Source of the DNA: a virus
Strand: one strand, 5' to 3'
DNA length: 20,595 nucleotides
IMG/VR virus record: IMGVR_UViG_3300023429_000011
Coordinates: 1 to 20,595 of that record
The notes beneath the pieces are model-generated. The model was not told the origin of the DNA and ran no database searches. It worked only from the letters and a program-made list of their open reading frames with translations. Each line of letters opens with the position of its first letter. Within the stretch, counting starts at the first letter, position 1. Below, piece after piece: positions 11,914-18,837 of the stretch. A program made the position numbers and the translations under genes.

Positions 11914-12167
11914 TACTCTTCCTCTATTTCATTTTCATCATAAACAACTTCTAAGGCTGATACTAACATTTCCTCAATGACTTCCCTGTCTTCAACAGTA
12001 GAAGACATTTGGAGTTTACCATCTGCAATAGTAATAATTACTACACCATCGGGAAAAGTTTCTTCACAAAAGTCTAAAGCACCTTCATGTATGTCATAAT
12101 AATAGTCTGTGCTTTTACTTGTGGTTTTAAACTTTATTCTGCTTAAAAAGTTAATAACTTCACTCAT
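11913..12167 (-). CDS. Hypothetical acidic protein
   Basis: I choose ATG 12167 (MSEVINFLSRIKFKTTSK) because it overlaps the stop of the small membrane protein as ATGA; a start 14 codons earlier would lie inside that gene. The 84-residue product has DYYYDIHEGALDFCEETFPDG, VVIITIADGKLQMSS and an acidic C-terminus (VVYDENEIEEE). The alternation of short strands and helices suggests a small alpha/beta fold. No family is recognised. It is coupled to the genes on both sides. Confidence 0.7.
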   Translation of the reverse strand: MSEVINFLSRIKFKTTSKSTDYYYDIHEGALDFCEETFPDGVVIITIADGKLQMSSTVEDREVIEEMLVSALEVVYDENEIEEE

Positions 12168-12283
12168 GGCATCCAGCCAAGATAACCCAGAATAGTAAGC
12201 CCAAGCCAAGTGTGAATAACAGAGGCAAAGACGATCCCCAAGGACCAGCCAAGAAGCTTTCCTACAACTACTTCAGTTTTCAT
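12164..12283 (-). CDS. 39-residue membrane peptide
   Basis: A short frame starts at ATG 12283 (AAAAAGTGATAAAA upstream, a weak ribosome binding site) and ends at TGA 12164, overlapping the next ATG as ATGA. The product MKTEVVVGKLLGWSLGIVF, then SVIHTWLGLTILGYLGWMP, is nearly all hydrophobic after residue 10 and would span the membrane once. It is the first gene after the repeat copy at 12315-12337 and a TATAAT-like box at 12310-12305. Too short for a family call. The overlap with the next gene is the best evidence that it is real. Confidence 0.65.
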   Translation of the reverse strand: MKTEVVVGKLLGWSLGIVFASVIHTWLGLTILGYLGWMP

Positions 12284-12314
12284 TTTTTATCACTTTTTGT
12301 TAAGATTATATATA

Positions 12315-12337
12315 TTGTTCTTTAACGTCAGGTATCA
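12315..12337 (-). repeat. Dispersed repeat, copy B (end of the DUF1289 gene)
   Basis: Coding strand TGATACCTGACGTTAAAGAA followed by CAA. It includes the last codons and the TGA stop of the DUF1289 gene (frame D-T-stop). It is identical to copy D over 22 bases. A TTGATA hexamer at its start lies 18 bases before a TATATA box (12314-12309), so this copy could overlap a sigma-70-type promoter for the small genes that follow. Confidence 0.75.
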
Positions 12338-12537
12338 AGCTCTTTCATAATACTAAGACGTTGTTCGTCAGAGTACTTGCTCCAAAGTCTAATGTCGTCT
12401 AGGTGCCTACCACCCCCTTTGCAGTAAGCACCTTCTATTTTACACTGCTTAATGCAGGGAGAACTAACTTTAGATTTCGCAGCCTCCGCTAACACACGCC
12501 AAAGTCTGAGCGCCTTCTGTGTTATCTTCAAACTCAT
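12328..12537 (-). CDS. DUF1289-like protein lacking one conserved cysteine
   Basis: The C-terminal 45 residues (SSPCIKQCKIEGAYCKGGG, then RHLDDIRLWSKYSDEQR) match the DUF1289 family, a small proteobacterial domain with four conserved cysteines probably binding a metal. Here C28, C32 and C39 are present, but position 42, Cys in the usual CxGC element, is Gly. Metal binding may be altered. The frame opens at ATG 12537, inside the 3' end of the ribonucleotide reductase gene in another frame (68-base overlap). A GTG at 12495 is an alternative start, near the family's usual N-terminus. No good ribosome binding site supports either. Function unknown. Confidence 0.75.
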   Translation of the reverse strand: MSLKITQKALRLWRVLAEAAKSKVSSPCIKQCKIEGAYCKGGGRHLDDIRLWSKYSDEQRLSIMKELDT

Positions 12538-14338
12538 ACAGAGACAATTTAGAAAAGTCTACAACAGGCATTGCTTTAACTGCGGCTTCATATTCTTCCT
12601 TAATGCAGTCTTGATAAGGTGCTTGGTCGTAAGTATGATCAGAGTAAGGCAAGAAGCTAATGCCGGTGATGTAGTCAAAGTTCTTGTAAACCCAGCTACC
12701 AACTTCCATCCACTCGTCTTCTTTAACATACACAGTTACAGAAACAGAGTGTTCTGCCCAATGTTCTTTAAAGACTTTCCAGTTCTCAAGTTGCTCAATA
12801 GCTGACTGTTCATTAGCCAGAATAGCGCCTTCTGGAGACTTGATAGGGAAGTAAAACACAGTAGTCTTAGCAGGGTTCATTGCGTCGGGTTCGTTAGGAA
12901 CTCCTTGGTCCTTCAATAGTTGTGTCAAAGGATCGTTGTTAGCTTGACGAACACTGCGGATGTAATAAGGCGAGAAACGACCATGAATGCCGCTAGCACT
13001 ATCAACAAGCTGAGAAACCGTTCCGCTTGGTTTCACTGTTGTAATAGCTGCTGCAGGGTTAATCCCAATACGATTAGCATACTCAATGTTTGTTTCAATA
13101 GCTGCTTGCTTCATTGCTTTAAGAAGCTTGGGGTTAGGCTTTTGCAAAAGTTTACAGTCTTGAATACCTGTCAAAGACACGCCTAACAGTGCTTCTTCTT
13201 CACAGTTCTTCTTCCAAACATTACGAACGTATTTAAAGTCTGTAAGAGAAGCTTGGAGTGTACCAAGAATAGTTGCAGCTTTAACTTTACGGATAAGGTC
13301 TTCACGAGTGTCATTTTCACGACATACAACCTCTGTCAGGTTGCACAGCTGTCCGTTACGCAGTGCGATCTCAGCGCAAGGGTTAAGGCCAACAATCTGG
13401 CTTCCATCACGGCGTTCTGGTGCCATAGTTTGCAGCCCGTACTGTGACACAATACCGCGCTCACCGGAGCCAGACTTCACAAGGGAAATCCACTCATCCA
13501 TAAATACTGTCATAGGTGGTTTGACTTCATAACCTGCGGAGTTGTTAGCCAAGGCACGGTGTGAAGCGGTTTCCCACCAACGACCAGACTTTGCATCACG
13601 AATCTCTGGGTCGCCCAAGTCTGAAATAGAAATCAAAGCAGAGCGGCGGACGCCCCCCACTACGACTACTTCCGCAATCTTACAAATAATGTCGTGTACT
13701 TCAATTGGACGAAGCTTACGACCAGCAGCATTTTTAAACATTGCTGTTACAAAGTTAAACAAGTCTTTAAGCGGCTCTGGGCCACTTGCACGACCGCCCA
13801 TAGTTTTAAGTCGGGCACCTTCTGGTCGGATTTTAGAATAATCCCACTGGTGAATGTTACCTAAGTAAAGCTCTGCAATAAGTTTCCGAAGGGCCTTAGC
13901 CCAACCTTCCGCAGAGTCTTCAATAGGAATAATGCGCTCTGTCTTTACAAAGTTATCATTAATAATAGGGAGCTTGTTTACGTCTTTAGCGCGGGCACCA
14001 AAACCTACGCCGGTTCCTGCCATAAGGATATAAAGAATTTCATCAAAGACTCGAATGTGATCAACATCTTTGTAAGAGCAGTTATAGCCTCGGAAGTGGT
14101 TCTTAGAGAGTGCATCTCCTGCAGACCACATGGATCGCATGGAAGGCATTACTTCACGATTATAGATTGCTGTACGTAGAGTCGTAAATTCTTCTTCGGT
14201 TATAACATTGTTGCCAATTTGTTTCTTCCAAAAAGAAATTAACCTGTCAACGGTTTCACCCCAAGTTTCACGACGGTTTGCGCCATCTAGAAACCGAGAG
14301 TATCTCGACAAGTGAATAAAGCTTTCATAGGGGGTCAT
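12470..14338 (-). CDS. nrdJ: Adenosylcobalamin-dependent (class II) ribonucleotide reductase
   Basis: The 622-residue protein makes deoxyribonucleotides by radical chemistry using coenzyme B12. Hallmarks of the monomeric NrdJ type are seen. C87 (YNCSYK) and C332 (QLCNLTEV) would be the redox pair. NPCAEI (319-324) carries Asn319, the radical Cys321 and Glu323. TVKPSGTVSQLVDSASG (434-450) binds phosphate. C615 and C620 near the end (ACVSGGCEI) would be the re-reduction pair. No class I tyrosyl-radical subunit is nearby. It is shorter than the Lactobacillus enzyme (about 740), as in other phages. AAGGATTAAACAA is the ribosome binding site. The host must supply cobalamin. The glutaredoxin downstream may be the reductant. 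Confidence 0.95.
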   Translation of the reverse strand: MTPYESFIHLSRYSRFLDGANRRETWGETVDRLISFWKKQIGNNVITEEEFTTLRTAIYNREVMPSMRSMWSAGDALSKNHFRGYNCSYKDVDHIRVFDEILYILMAGTGVGFGARAKDVNKLPIINDNFVKTERIIPIEDSAEGWAKALRKLIAELYLGNIHQWDYSKIRPEGARLKTMGGRASGPEPLKDLFNFVTAMFKNAAGRKLRPIEVHDIICKIAEVVVVGGVRRSALISISDLGDPEIRDAKSGRWWETASHRALANNSAGYEVKPPMTVFMDEWISLVKSGSGERGIVSQYGLQTMAPERRDGSQIVGLNPCAEIALRNGQLCNLTEVVCRENDTREDLIRKVKAATILGTLQASLTDFKYVRNVWKKNCEEEALLGVSLTGIQDCKLLQKPNPKLLKAMKQAAIETNIEYANRIGINPAAAITTVKPSGTVSQLVDSASGIHGRFSPYYIRSVRQANNDPLTQLLKDQGVPNEPDAMNPAKTTVFYFPIKSPEGAILANEQSAIEQLENWKVFKEHWAEHSVSVTVYVKEDEWMEVGSWVYKNFDYITGISFLPYSDHTYDQAPYQDCIKEEYEAAVKAMPVVDFSKLSLYEFEDNTEGAQTLACVSGGCEI

Positions 14339-14342
14339 TTGT

Positions 14343-14468
14343 TTAATCCTTTATTTGCTTGCAATTATCGCCGTGCCACCTGGAGTACATACCTAGAGTG
14401 AATTCACTTTGACAGTGCGCGCATTGTTTCTTATTGTTATTAAGACTAGCTGTCTTATTCAGCTTCAT
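14343..14468 (-). CDS. 41-residue zinc-ribbon-like protein
   Basis: A short frame starts at ATG 14468, inside the end of the upstream gene (14-base overlap), and stops 4 bases before the ribonucleotide reductase ATG. The product has C16-x2-C19 and H32-x3-C36 in the context KKQCAHCQSEFTLGMYSRW followed by HGDNCK. This CCHC pattern with RWH-DNCK is the zinc-binding end found in several phage homing endonucleases and small phage zinc proteins. It may be a free-standing zinc finger that binds nucleic acid, or a remnant of an endonuclease. Conserved-looking zinc ligands in an intact frame argue for a real gene. Confidence 0.7.
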   Translation of the reverse strand: MKLNKTASLNNNKKQCAHCQSEFTLGMYSRWHGDNCKQIKD

Positions 14469-14715
14469 AGCTTTTAAATGCGTGGTTTTTGAGTTCTTCT
14501 GCAAACTCTTCCGACTTTTCAATAAAAGCCTTTGTATTTTCTGCTACTACTTCTGCTTGCTTTTCGAAAGGAGTTCCTTTCCACAGGTCTTTCAGAAGAT
14601 CAACCTTTTCTTTGTTCAAGCTGTAAATCCGTTTTACGTTATCGTTTTCAAGCCAAGCTTCAAAGTCTTTCTTAGTAAAGTTAGCTGCTTTAAGTTCCTT
14701 AATAATTGTTTCCAT
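14455..14715 (-). CDS. Hypothetical helical, charged protein
   Basis: The 86-residue protein (METIIKELKAANFTKKDFEA, then EKVDLLKDLWKGTPFEKQ and TKAFIEKSEEFAEELKNHAF) is rich in Lys and Glu and should be mainly helical, perhaps coiled-coil. No family is recognised. It lies 2 bases after the stop of the 77-residue protein and overlaps the zinc-ribbon gene. It sits between primase-helicase and ribonucleotide reductase, so a replication-related role is possible but only from position. Confidence 0.7.
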   Translation of the reverse strand: METIIKELKAANFTKKDFEAWLENDNVKRIYSLNKEKVDLLKDLWKGTPFEKQAEVVAENTKAFIEKSEEFAEELKNHAFKSYEAE

Positions 14716-14717
14716 AG

Positions 14718-14951
14718 TTAGTGCAGAGTCTCCTTGGCCCCGTATAGTTTGTTAAAAAATGTGTCAGCATAATAATATACTGCTTCGTAGTAACCTTCTT
14801 CTTCTGCGGTTACTTCTTTAAATTCTTCGCATAACCCATTAATATACTCTTGTACGTTAGGGTTAAGGTCGTTAGTGTTTTGAACACGATCTAACAACTG
14901 AAGCATAATAGAGATCAATACTAAATGGTTTTCATCAAATTTAAATTCCAT
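14718..14951 (-). CDS. Hypothetical acidic protein
   Basis: This 77-residue protein (MEFKFDENHLVLISIMLQLL, NVQEYINGLCEEFKEVTAEE, YYEAVYYYADTFFNKLYG) is acidic with an aromatic cluster, and is probably helical. No family is recognised. Its ATG at 14951 shares one base with the primase-helicase stop (TAATG), so it is translated by coupling. It is 2 bases from the next gene. Confidence 0.7.
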   Translation of the reverse strand: MEFKFDENHLVLISIMLQLLDRVQNTNDLNPNVQEYINGLCEEFKEVTAEEEGYYEAVYYYADTFFNKLYGAKETLH

Positions 14952-16600
14952 TAGACTCTTTCAAACCGCTCTTCTTTATCGTCAGGTATCGCCATGTTAG
15001 ACCTGCTAAGACGACCTGTGTCAAAGTTATAAGACAAGTTCCCAGAAGGGCCTGTCAAACCAGTGTAACGACACTTTAGAACCTTTGTCTTAATAATGTT
15101 TCTTAGTTCTTCGTTTTCAGCACCAACGTCCCTTGCAAAAGCAATAATGTCGTGGCTAATTTGTTTAATAGAGCCAGAGCCACGGATGTCATCCATCGAG
15201 GGTAGCTTGCCTTCTTCAAAAGACTTGCCTTTATTGTCTGTTTTTCTCAAGTGACTGATCAAACCAATCCAGACGTTATGCTTCTTAACAAGCCTGAGTA
15301 ACTGATTCATAATCAAGTCAATAGCTTCGTTGCCACTTAGCCCTTCTGCACCCTCTGACGCAAGAATTGTAATGTGGTCTACAAATAAATATTTGCAACC
15401 ACTAAGGCACATGTACTCCAAAAAATCCATGACAGAACCGTCAGAAAGACTTCCTTGATGGTCCAAGACCATAACTCTATCCGTGCCGAATACCTTTTCA
15501 AAACCAGGTTTAAGTTCTTCAAGTGATAACTCCTCTTTTGCAGGGTTTTTGTTTAGGGCCATACCTGCCATCTTGCGAGCAGTCTCGGCAGGTGACTCTT
15601 CAAGAGAGATAATACCAATCTTGTCAGGAGTAGCCTCAAGCAAGTTAAAAGCAATCTCCCTAAGCAAAGTAGACTTACCTGAACCCGTGCCAGAAGTCCA
15701 CAAGGTAATTTCACCGAAGCGCATACCTTTAAGCTTCTCATTCAGTCCTGCCATAAACTCAGGGTAAGGTACTGACTCAAGAGAGTTATAGTTTTCTAGC
15801 TGATCCCATAGCTCTTTTGTAGTTAGAATACCTGCAGGGGTGTAGTCTGAAGAATTCCAAATAGCTTTCAAAACCTCGTCTGGGTTTTTAATCCAAAGAT
15901 CAGAAGCGTCATTCTCTGAACAGTTAACTACCTTAACTTTATCATAACCAATAATACGAGCGGCTTCTTTAGTAGCGTCCTTGCCCTGCTTGTCGTTATC
16001 AAACCACAAGACTACCTCGTCAAACTGACGAACCCAGTCTCTTACCTCGATAAGGTCTTTAGTAGCTGTTGAAGACCGAATAGAAACTACTGGATAAAAG
16101 GTTTTGTACTTTTCAAAGTTAGCAGTTTGAACTGCCATAGCGTCAAGTTCACCCTCAGTAATCACAAGGCGTTTACCACCGTTGTAAAGACTTTGACCAA
16201 ACAACCCGCAACTAACTTTACCTACGTTAGGTCTAAAAATCTTAGGTAGCTGTCTTACTTTGTAACCAGTAATCTCTGCACCACTCGAAGTATAAGGGTA
16301 GTAGTGAGTGTCAATCTGCCCGTCAATATCGTAAGAAACCTTTACTTTATAATGATCAGCAACCTGCTTTTTAATGTTTCTTTCTTTAAATCCGCGAGAA
16401 GGATAATCGTCCCGAACTTCATCAAGGCGGGGTCCGTAATAGTTACTATTAGTCTCTGTCACAACTTCTCTTTCTGAGCTATTCCCTTTTCTTGACTTCT
16501 TACAAGAAAAACAGTAACTCGATTGATCATCATAAATCTGTTTAGCATCGCTACTTTCGCAGTCTTCACAAGGTTGATTCTTAGTTACTATCTTCCCCAT
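14951..16600 (-). CDS. Bifunctional primase-helicase (T7 gp4 type)
   Basis: I set the start at ATG 16600 (MGKIVTKNQP), with GGAG six bases upstream; a TTG at 16612 is less likely. Counting from there the 549-residue protein has a zinc-binding domain (C11, C14, C30, C33), a TOPRIM primase core (TEGELDAM with E149, and WFDND with D201 and D203) and a RecA/DnaB-type helicase. The helicase has Walker A SGTGSGKS (303-310), ISLEES, Walker B YLFVDH (D408), SHLRK and RGSGSIKQISHD. It would unwind the fork and lay primers. The last 15 codons contain repeat copy C. The gene overlaps the upstream membrane protein gene by 20 bases. Confidence 0.93.
   Translation of the reverse strand: MGKIVTKNQPCEDCESSDAKQIYDDQSSYCFSCKKSRKGNSSEREVVTETNSNYYGPRLDEVRDDYPSRGFKERNIKKQVADHYKVKVSYDIDGQIDTHYYPYTSSGAEITGYKVRQLPKIFRPNVGKVSCGLFGQSLYNGGKRLVITEGELDAMAVQTANFEKYKTFYPVVSIRSSTATKDLIEVRDWVRQFDEVVLWFDNDKQGKDATKEAARIIGYDKVKVVNCSENDASDLWIKNPDEVLKAIWNSSDYTPAGILTTKELWDQLENYNSLESVPYPEFMAGLNEKLKGMRFGEITLWTSGTGSGKSTLLREIAFNLLEATPDKIGIISLEESPAETARKMAGMALNKNPAKEELSLEELKPGFEKVFGTDRVMVLDHQGSLSDGSVMDFLEYMCLSGCKYLFVDHITILASEGAEGLSGNEAIDLIMNQLLRLVKKHNVWIGLISHLRKTDNKGKSFEEGKLPSMDDIRGSGSIKQISHDIIAFARDVGAENEELRNIIKTKVLKCRYTGLTGPSGNLSYNFDTGRLSRSNMAIPDDKEERFERV
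14972..14990 (-). repeat. Dispersed repeat, copy C (end of the primase-helicase gene)
   Basis: Coding strand GATACCTGACGATAAAGAA, inside the last codons of the primase-helicase gene, read as A-I-P-D-D-K-E. It differs from copies B and D by one base (A for T). Confidence 0.7.
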
Positions 16601-16778
16601 TATCTTCTCCAATGGTCATTTGAGCAAAGAAATTACTTAGTTCCTGAGTTAAAAAGAAAAACACTAAAGAGATAATTGGGTCTATAAAACCGATAGCTAA
16701 AACATAATCAAACAACTGAAGAAACAACGTTAAAATTCCTGCAATCCAAAGTGCAGGAGCTATTGGTGACATGTTCAT
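16581..16778 (-). CDS. Small membrane protein, two spans
   Basis: The 65-residue protein starts at ATG 16778 (ATGA overlap with the upstream stop). It has two hydrophobic stretches, roughly residues 8-30 (ALWIAGILTLFLQLFDYVLA) and 32-48 (IDPIISLVFFFLTQEL), then an acidic tail (IGEDNGEDSN). Two spans with a short turn could fit a small pore or holin-like protein, but it lies among replication genes rather than lysis genes, so a membrane-located replication or exclusion role is equally possible. It is coupled with its neighbours on both sides. Confidence 0.75.
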   Translation of the reverse strand: MNMSPIAPALWIAGILTLFLQLFDYVLAIGFIDPIISLVFFFLTQELSNFFAQMTIGEDNGEDSN

Positions 16779-17245
16779 ACAATATACCTTTTCTTTAACT
16801 TGCTAACAAAAGCTTTAGTCTTTTTAGTAGGATGCTCTTTTGGAACAAACCTGATAGCTGCAATTTGTCGATTATATGAGCGAGGTGTTATTAGGTCGCT
16901 CAAGTACTCTGTCATAGAGTCTGATAGCATTTGAACGTAAGCTTCTGCATAGTATAGTCCGCCTTTTGTTTTATAAAACTCTATAATCTCAAACTTAAAG
17001 TTTTCTTTTCTATACTTTTTTATGTCACTGTTTAAGGCAATAGAGGAGCCAGTATAGGTTTTCCAAAGCATAGGTTTACCATAAGTCTTAGACTTTTTCT
17101 TACCAGCGTGTCTTAGTTGTTTTTTCCCAATGTAAAATTGATTTGTAACTTTATTCTCAATGCAGTAAATAAAACCAAACCACTCTTCAATATCCACTTT
17201 GTAGTTGTATTCCCAGTGGCCTAACTCAGTCTTTAATGGCGTCAT
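16775..17245 (-). CDS. GIY-YIG family nuclease
   Basis: The start at ATG 17245 (MTPLKTELGH) overlaps the exonuclease stop region by 20 bases; a GTG at 17281 would extend further into that gene. The 156-residue protein has GFIYCI (24-29) and YIGKK (38-42), the two strands of the GIY-YIG motif. YTGSS (64-68) and Glu101 in YYAEAYVQ, the likely metal-binding glutamate, follow. The C-terminus is basic. GIY-YIG enzymes cut DNA in homing, repair or host DNA degradation. Lying tightly inside the replication operon next to the exonuclease, it may be a housekeeping phage nuclease (resolvase or host-DNA cutter) rather than a free homing endonuclease; the sequence does not decide. Confidence 0.85.
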   Translation of the reverse strand: MTPLKTELGHWEYNYKVDIEEWFGFIYCIENKVTNQFYIGKKQLRHAGKKKSKTYGKPMLWKTYTGSSIALNSDIKKYRKENFKFEIIEFYKTKGGLYYAEAYVQMLSDSMTEYLSDLITPRSYNRQIAAIRFVPKEHPTKKTKAFVSKLKKRYIV

Positions 17246-17957
17246 TATAAACTTCTTTGTCGATCGAAAAATGATCACCAATGTAACGCCAAATATGCAG
17301 GAGTTTTCCGTTCAGGAGCATATGATTAAAACCTTCCTCTTTAAACTGGTTATAGTAAGCTTTACAAACTATCTTTTTACGCTCTCGATGGTTTGTAGTA
17401 CCTGCCAAAATAGCCTCTGCTTTCTTAGGGCCAATTCCAGGGAGGCCAGGGATGTTGTCTACGCTGTCTCCCATTAGAAGCTGTTTCCAATAGAAGTAAT
17501 CAGCCCACTCTTGGTCAACTTTATAAACCTCCCCTTTGCGGGGGTTTAAGTGTTTACCTGCAATACAATCAAGGTCTTTATCAACACTAACTACGCAATA
17601 ATCTTTTCCGGCCTTATATAACTCTAGACTCCAAACCCGAATCATGTCGTCTGCCTCACAGTTGTCTGTTAAGATGCAGCCTTCATAATAATCAACTGTC
17701 CAAGACTTCAGCTCGTTAAACCATTCAGGTTTTGTAGAGCTTGACTTTACTCTGCTAGGTGAACTTTTATATTCACTATACAGATCGTTACGAAAGTTGT
17801 CAGGACCACCCATGGCCATGACGTAGTCTTCGGTGAACAGTTGTTCTAGTACTGAGTTAAACTTAGCCTTGAACTCTTCTTTAGCTTCTTCTAGTGAGGT
17901 TTTCCCCCACATGGACATGTAAAGTAACACATCACCATCTACTACTGCTACAGTCAT
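17226..17957 (-). CDS. 5'-3' exonuclease (FEN/T7 gp6-like)
   Basis: The 243-residue protein carries the acidic metal-binding set of flap-type nucleases: D7 and D9 (VVDGD), E101, D103 and D104 (CEADDMI), D126, D128 and D130 (SVDKDLD), and D164 and D167 (MGDSVDN). A helix-hairpin-helix follows (IPGLPGIGPKKAEAI, 169-183). Such enzymes remove RNA primers and process DNA ends in phage replication and recombination. The size is below that of T7 gp6 (about 300), but all active-site groups are present. ATG 17957 overlaps the upstream stop (ATGA), and the GIY-YIG gene starts within its last codons. Confidence 0.93.
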   Translation of the reverse strand: MTVAVVDGDVLLYMSMWGKTSLEEAKEEFKAKFNSVLEQLFTEDYVMAMGGPDNFRNDLYSEYKSSPSRVKSSSTKPEWFNELKSWTVDYYEGCILTDNCEADDMIRVWSLELYKAGKDYCVVSVDKDLDCIAGKHLNPRKGEVYKVDQEWADYFYWKQLLMGDSVDNIPGLPGIGPKKAEAILAGTTNHRERKKIVCKAYYNQFKEEGFNHMLLNGKLLHIWRYIGDHFSIDKEVYNDAIKD

Positions 17958-18280
17958 TCTTTAATAATCCAATCTATGGTTAGCCAGTTGGTATCTTCTA
18001 ACATGAGTTCTACCTTGTCACCGTGTATTTTTTGAAAACGATCCCAGACGTGGGCGTTATTCATTCTAAGACAATAACTATCAACATAGCACTTGTAACA
18101 GCTTCCACTAGATCCGTAGAAATAATAATAGTCTCCATCAAACTCACTCCTTACAACCCCACTGTTTAACCGCCAACTACTCCCTGACAAGTAACCCCCG
18201 GAGGTTCCTGTTAGGACTCGATAGTGAAGGTCTTTACCTTTGAACTTAATAATCACCCAATTATCACAAGTATAGATCAT
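17954..18280 (-). CDS. Hypothetical aromatic- and Cys-containing protein
   Basis: This 108-residue protein is unusually rich in Tyr, Trp, Ser and Gly (VLTGTSGGYLSGSSWRLNSG, EFDGDYYYFYGSSGSCYKCY, HVWDRFQKIHGDK). It contains CYKCYVDSYC, a three-cysteine cluster that could bind metal. The predicted fold is beta-rich. No family is recognised. The ATG at 18280 has AACGAGGAGTAAACT before it as an excellent ribosome binding site, which partly overlaps the MazG stop region. Repeat copy D lies 15 bases upstream of its start. Confidence 0.7.
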   Translation of the reverse strand: MIYTCDNWVIIKFKGKDLHYRVLTGTSGGYLSGSSWRLNSGVVRSEFDGDYYYFYGSSGSCYKCYVDSYCLRMNNAHVWDRFQKIHGDKVELMLEDTNWLTIDWIIKE

Positions 18281-18284
18281 TAGT

Positions 18285-18602
18285 TTACTCCTCGTTGTTC
18301 TTTAACGTCAGGTATCCTTTTGTGTTACTTTTCTTACCGTTAAGTTTCCTGTCCTCTAGCTTTTCTAAGGTGTACATCATAAGCTCTGACAAGCTGCTCC
18401 CCTCACAGTGTGCCATTACAGTAACATACCATAGAACATCGCCTAGCTCATCAAGTAGATCTTTACGGGTTCCCACTTTAATAGCTTCTTTTACTTCGTG
18501 AACTTCTTCTAAAAGCCCCACGTGTAGTTCTTTAGAGTTTTTATGGTTGTCGTTAAAAAACTCTACGGCAAGTTTTGAGTAGACTTCATTTGTAAGTTTC
18601 AT
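18285..18602 (-). CDS. mazG: MazG-like nucleotide pyrophosphohydrolase
   Basis: The 105-residue protein has the all-alpha NTP-PPase signature: EE-x2-E at 32-36 (LLEEVHEVKEA) and DLLDELGDVLWY (48-59) with E52 and D55, which together bind Mg2+ and the nucleotide. MazG proteins hydrolyse (d)NTPs to monophosphates. Phage forms have been proposed to affect alarmone levels or to recycle host nucleotides, though the substrate cannot be read here. It is one MazG domain, as in most phage versions. The last 11 codons contain repeat copy D (frame G-Y-L-T-L-K-N). It starts immediately after the upstream stop. Confidence 0.9.
   Translation of the reverse strand: MKLTNEVYSKLAVEFFNDNHKNSKELHVGLLEEVHEVKEAIKVGTRKDLLDELGDVLWYVTVMAHCEGSSLSELMMYTLEKLEDRKLNGKKSNTKGYLTLKNNEE
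18295..18316 (-). repeat. Dispersed repeat, copy D (end of the mazG gene)
   Basis: Coding strand GATACCTGACGTTAAAGAAC followed by AA, inside the last codons of mazG. It matches copy B over all 22 bases. It stands just before the ribosome binding site of the next gene. Confidence 0.75.
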
Positions 18603-18836
18603 TTAGTTTCCTGTTTTAATGTGGAAAGACCCAACGGGACTGTTTAGGGCAGCGTTAATTTCTAAAAGCTGTTGCCAAGAAAGCTCTATGACTTCATACT
18701 TATTAAGTTGAGGACACCACTGACGAATAAAGCATCGATCGTCTTTGTCAATAAACACAGAGACATCTTCAAAACGAGCAGTTTCGTCCAGTGTAGTAAT
18801 CTCTGTTTCTTGCTCTTGCATTTCTACTGTAAACAT
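18603..18836 (-). CDS. Hypothetical small protein
   Basis: The 77-residue protein (MFTVEMQEQETEITTLDETA, SVFIDKDDRCFIRQWCPQLN, KYEVIELSWQQLLEINAAL) reads like a small alpha/beta domain. No family is recognised. It abuts mazG with no gap, and follows the 90-residue gene by one base, so it is in the same operon. Function unknown. Confidence 0.7.
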   Translation of the reverse strand: MFTVEMQEQETEITTLDETARFEDVSVFIDKDDRCFIRQWCPQLNKYEVIELSWQQLLEINAALNSPVGSFHIKTGN

Positions 18837-18837
18837 A

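Noticed and set aside
17245-17281. Longer N-terminus of the GIY-YIG nuclease starting at GTG 17281
   Set aside because: It would lie fully inside the exonuclease gene and lacks a ribosome binding site; ATG 17245 is better.
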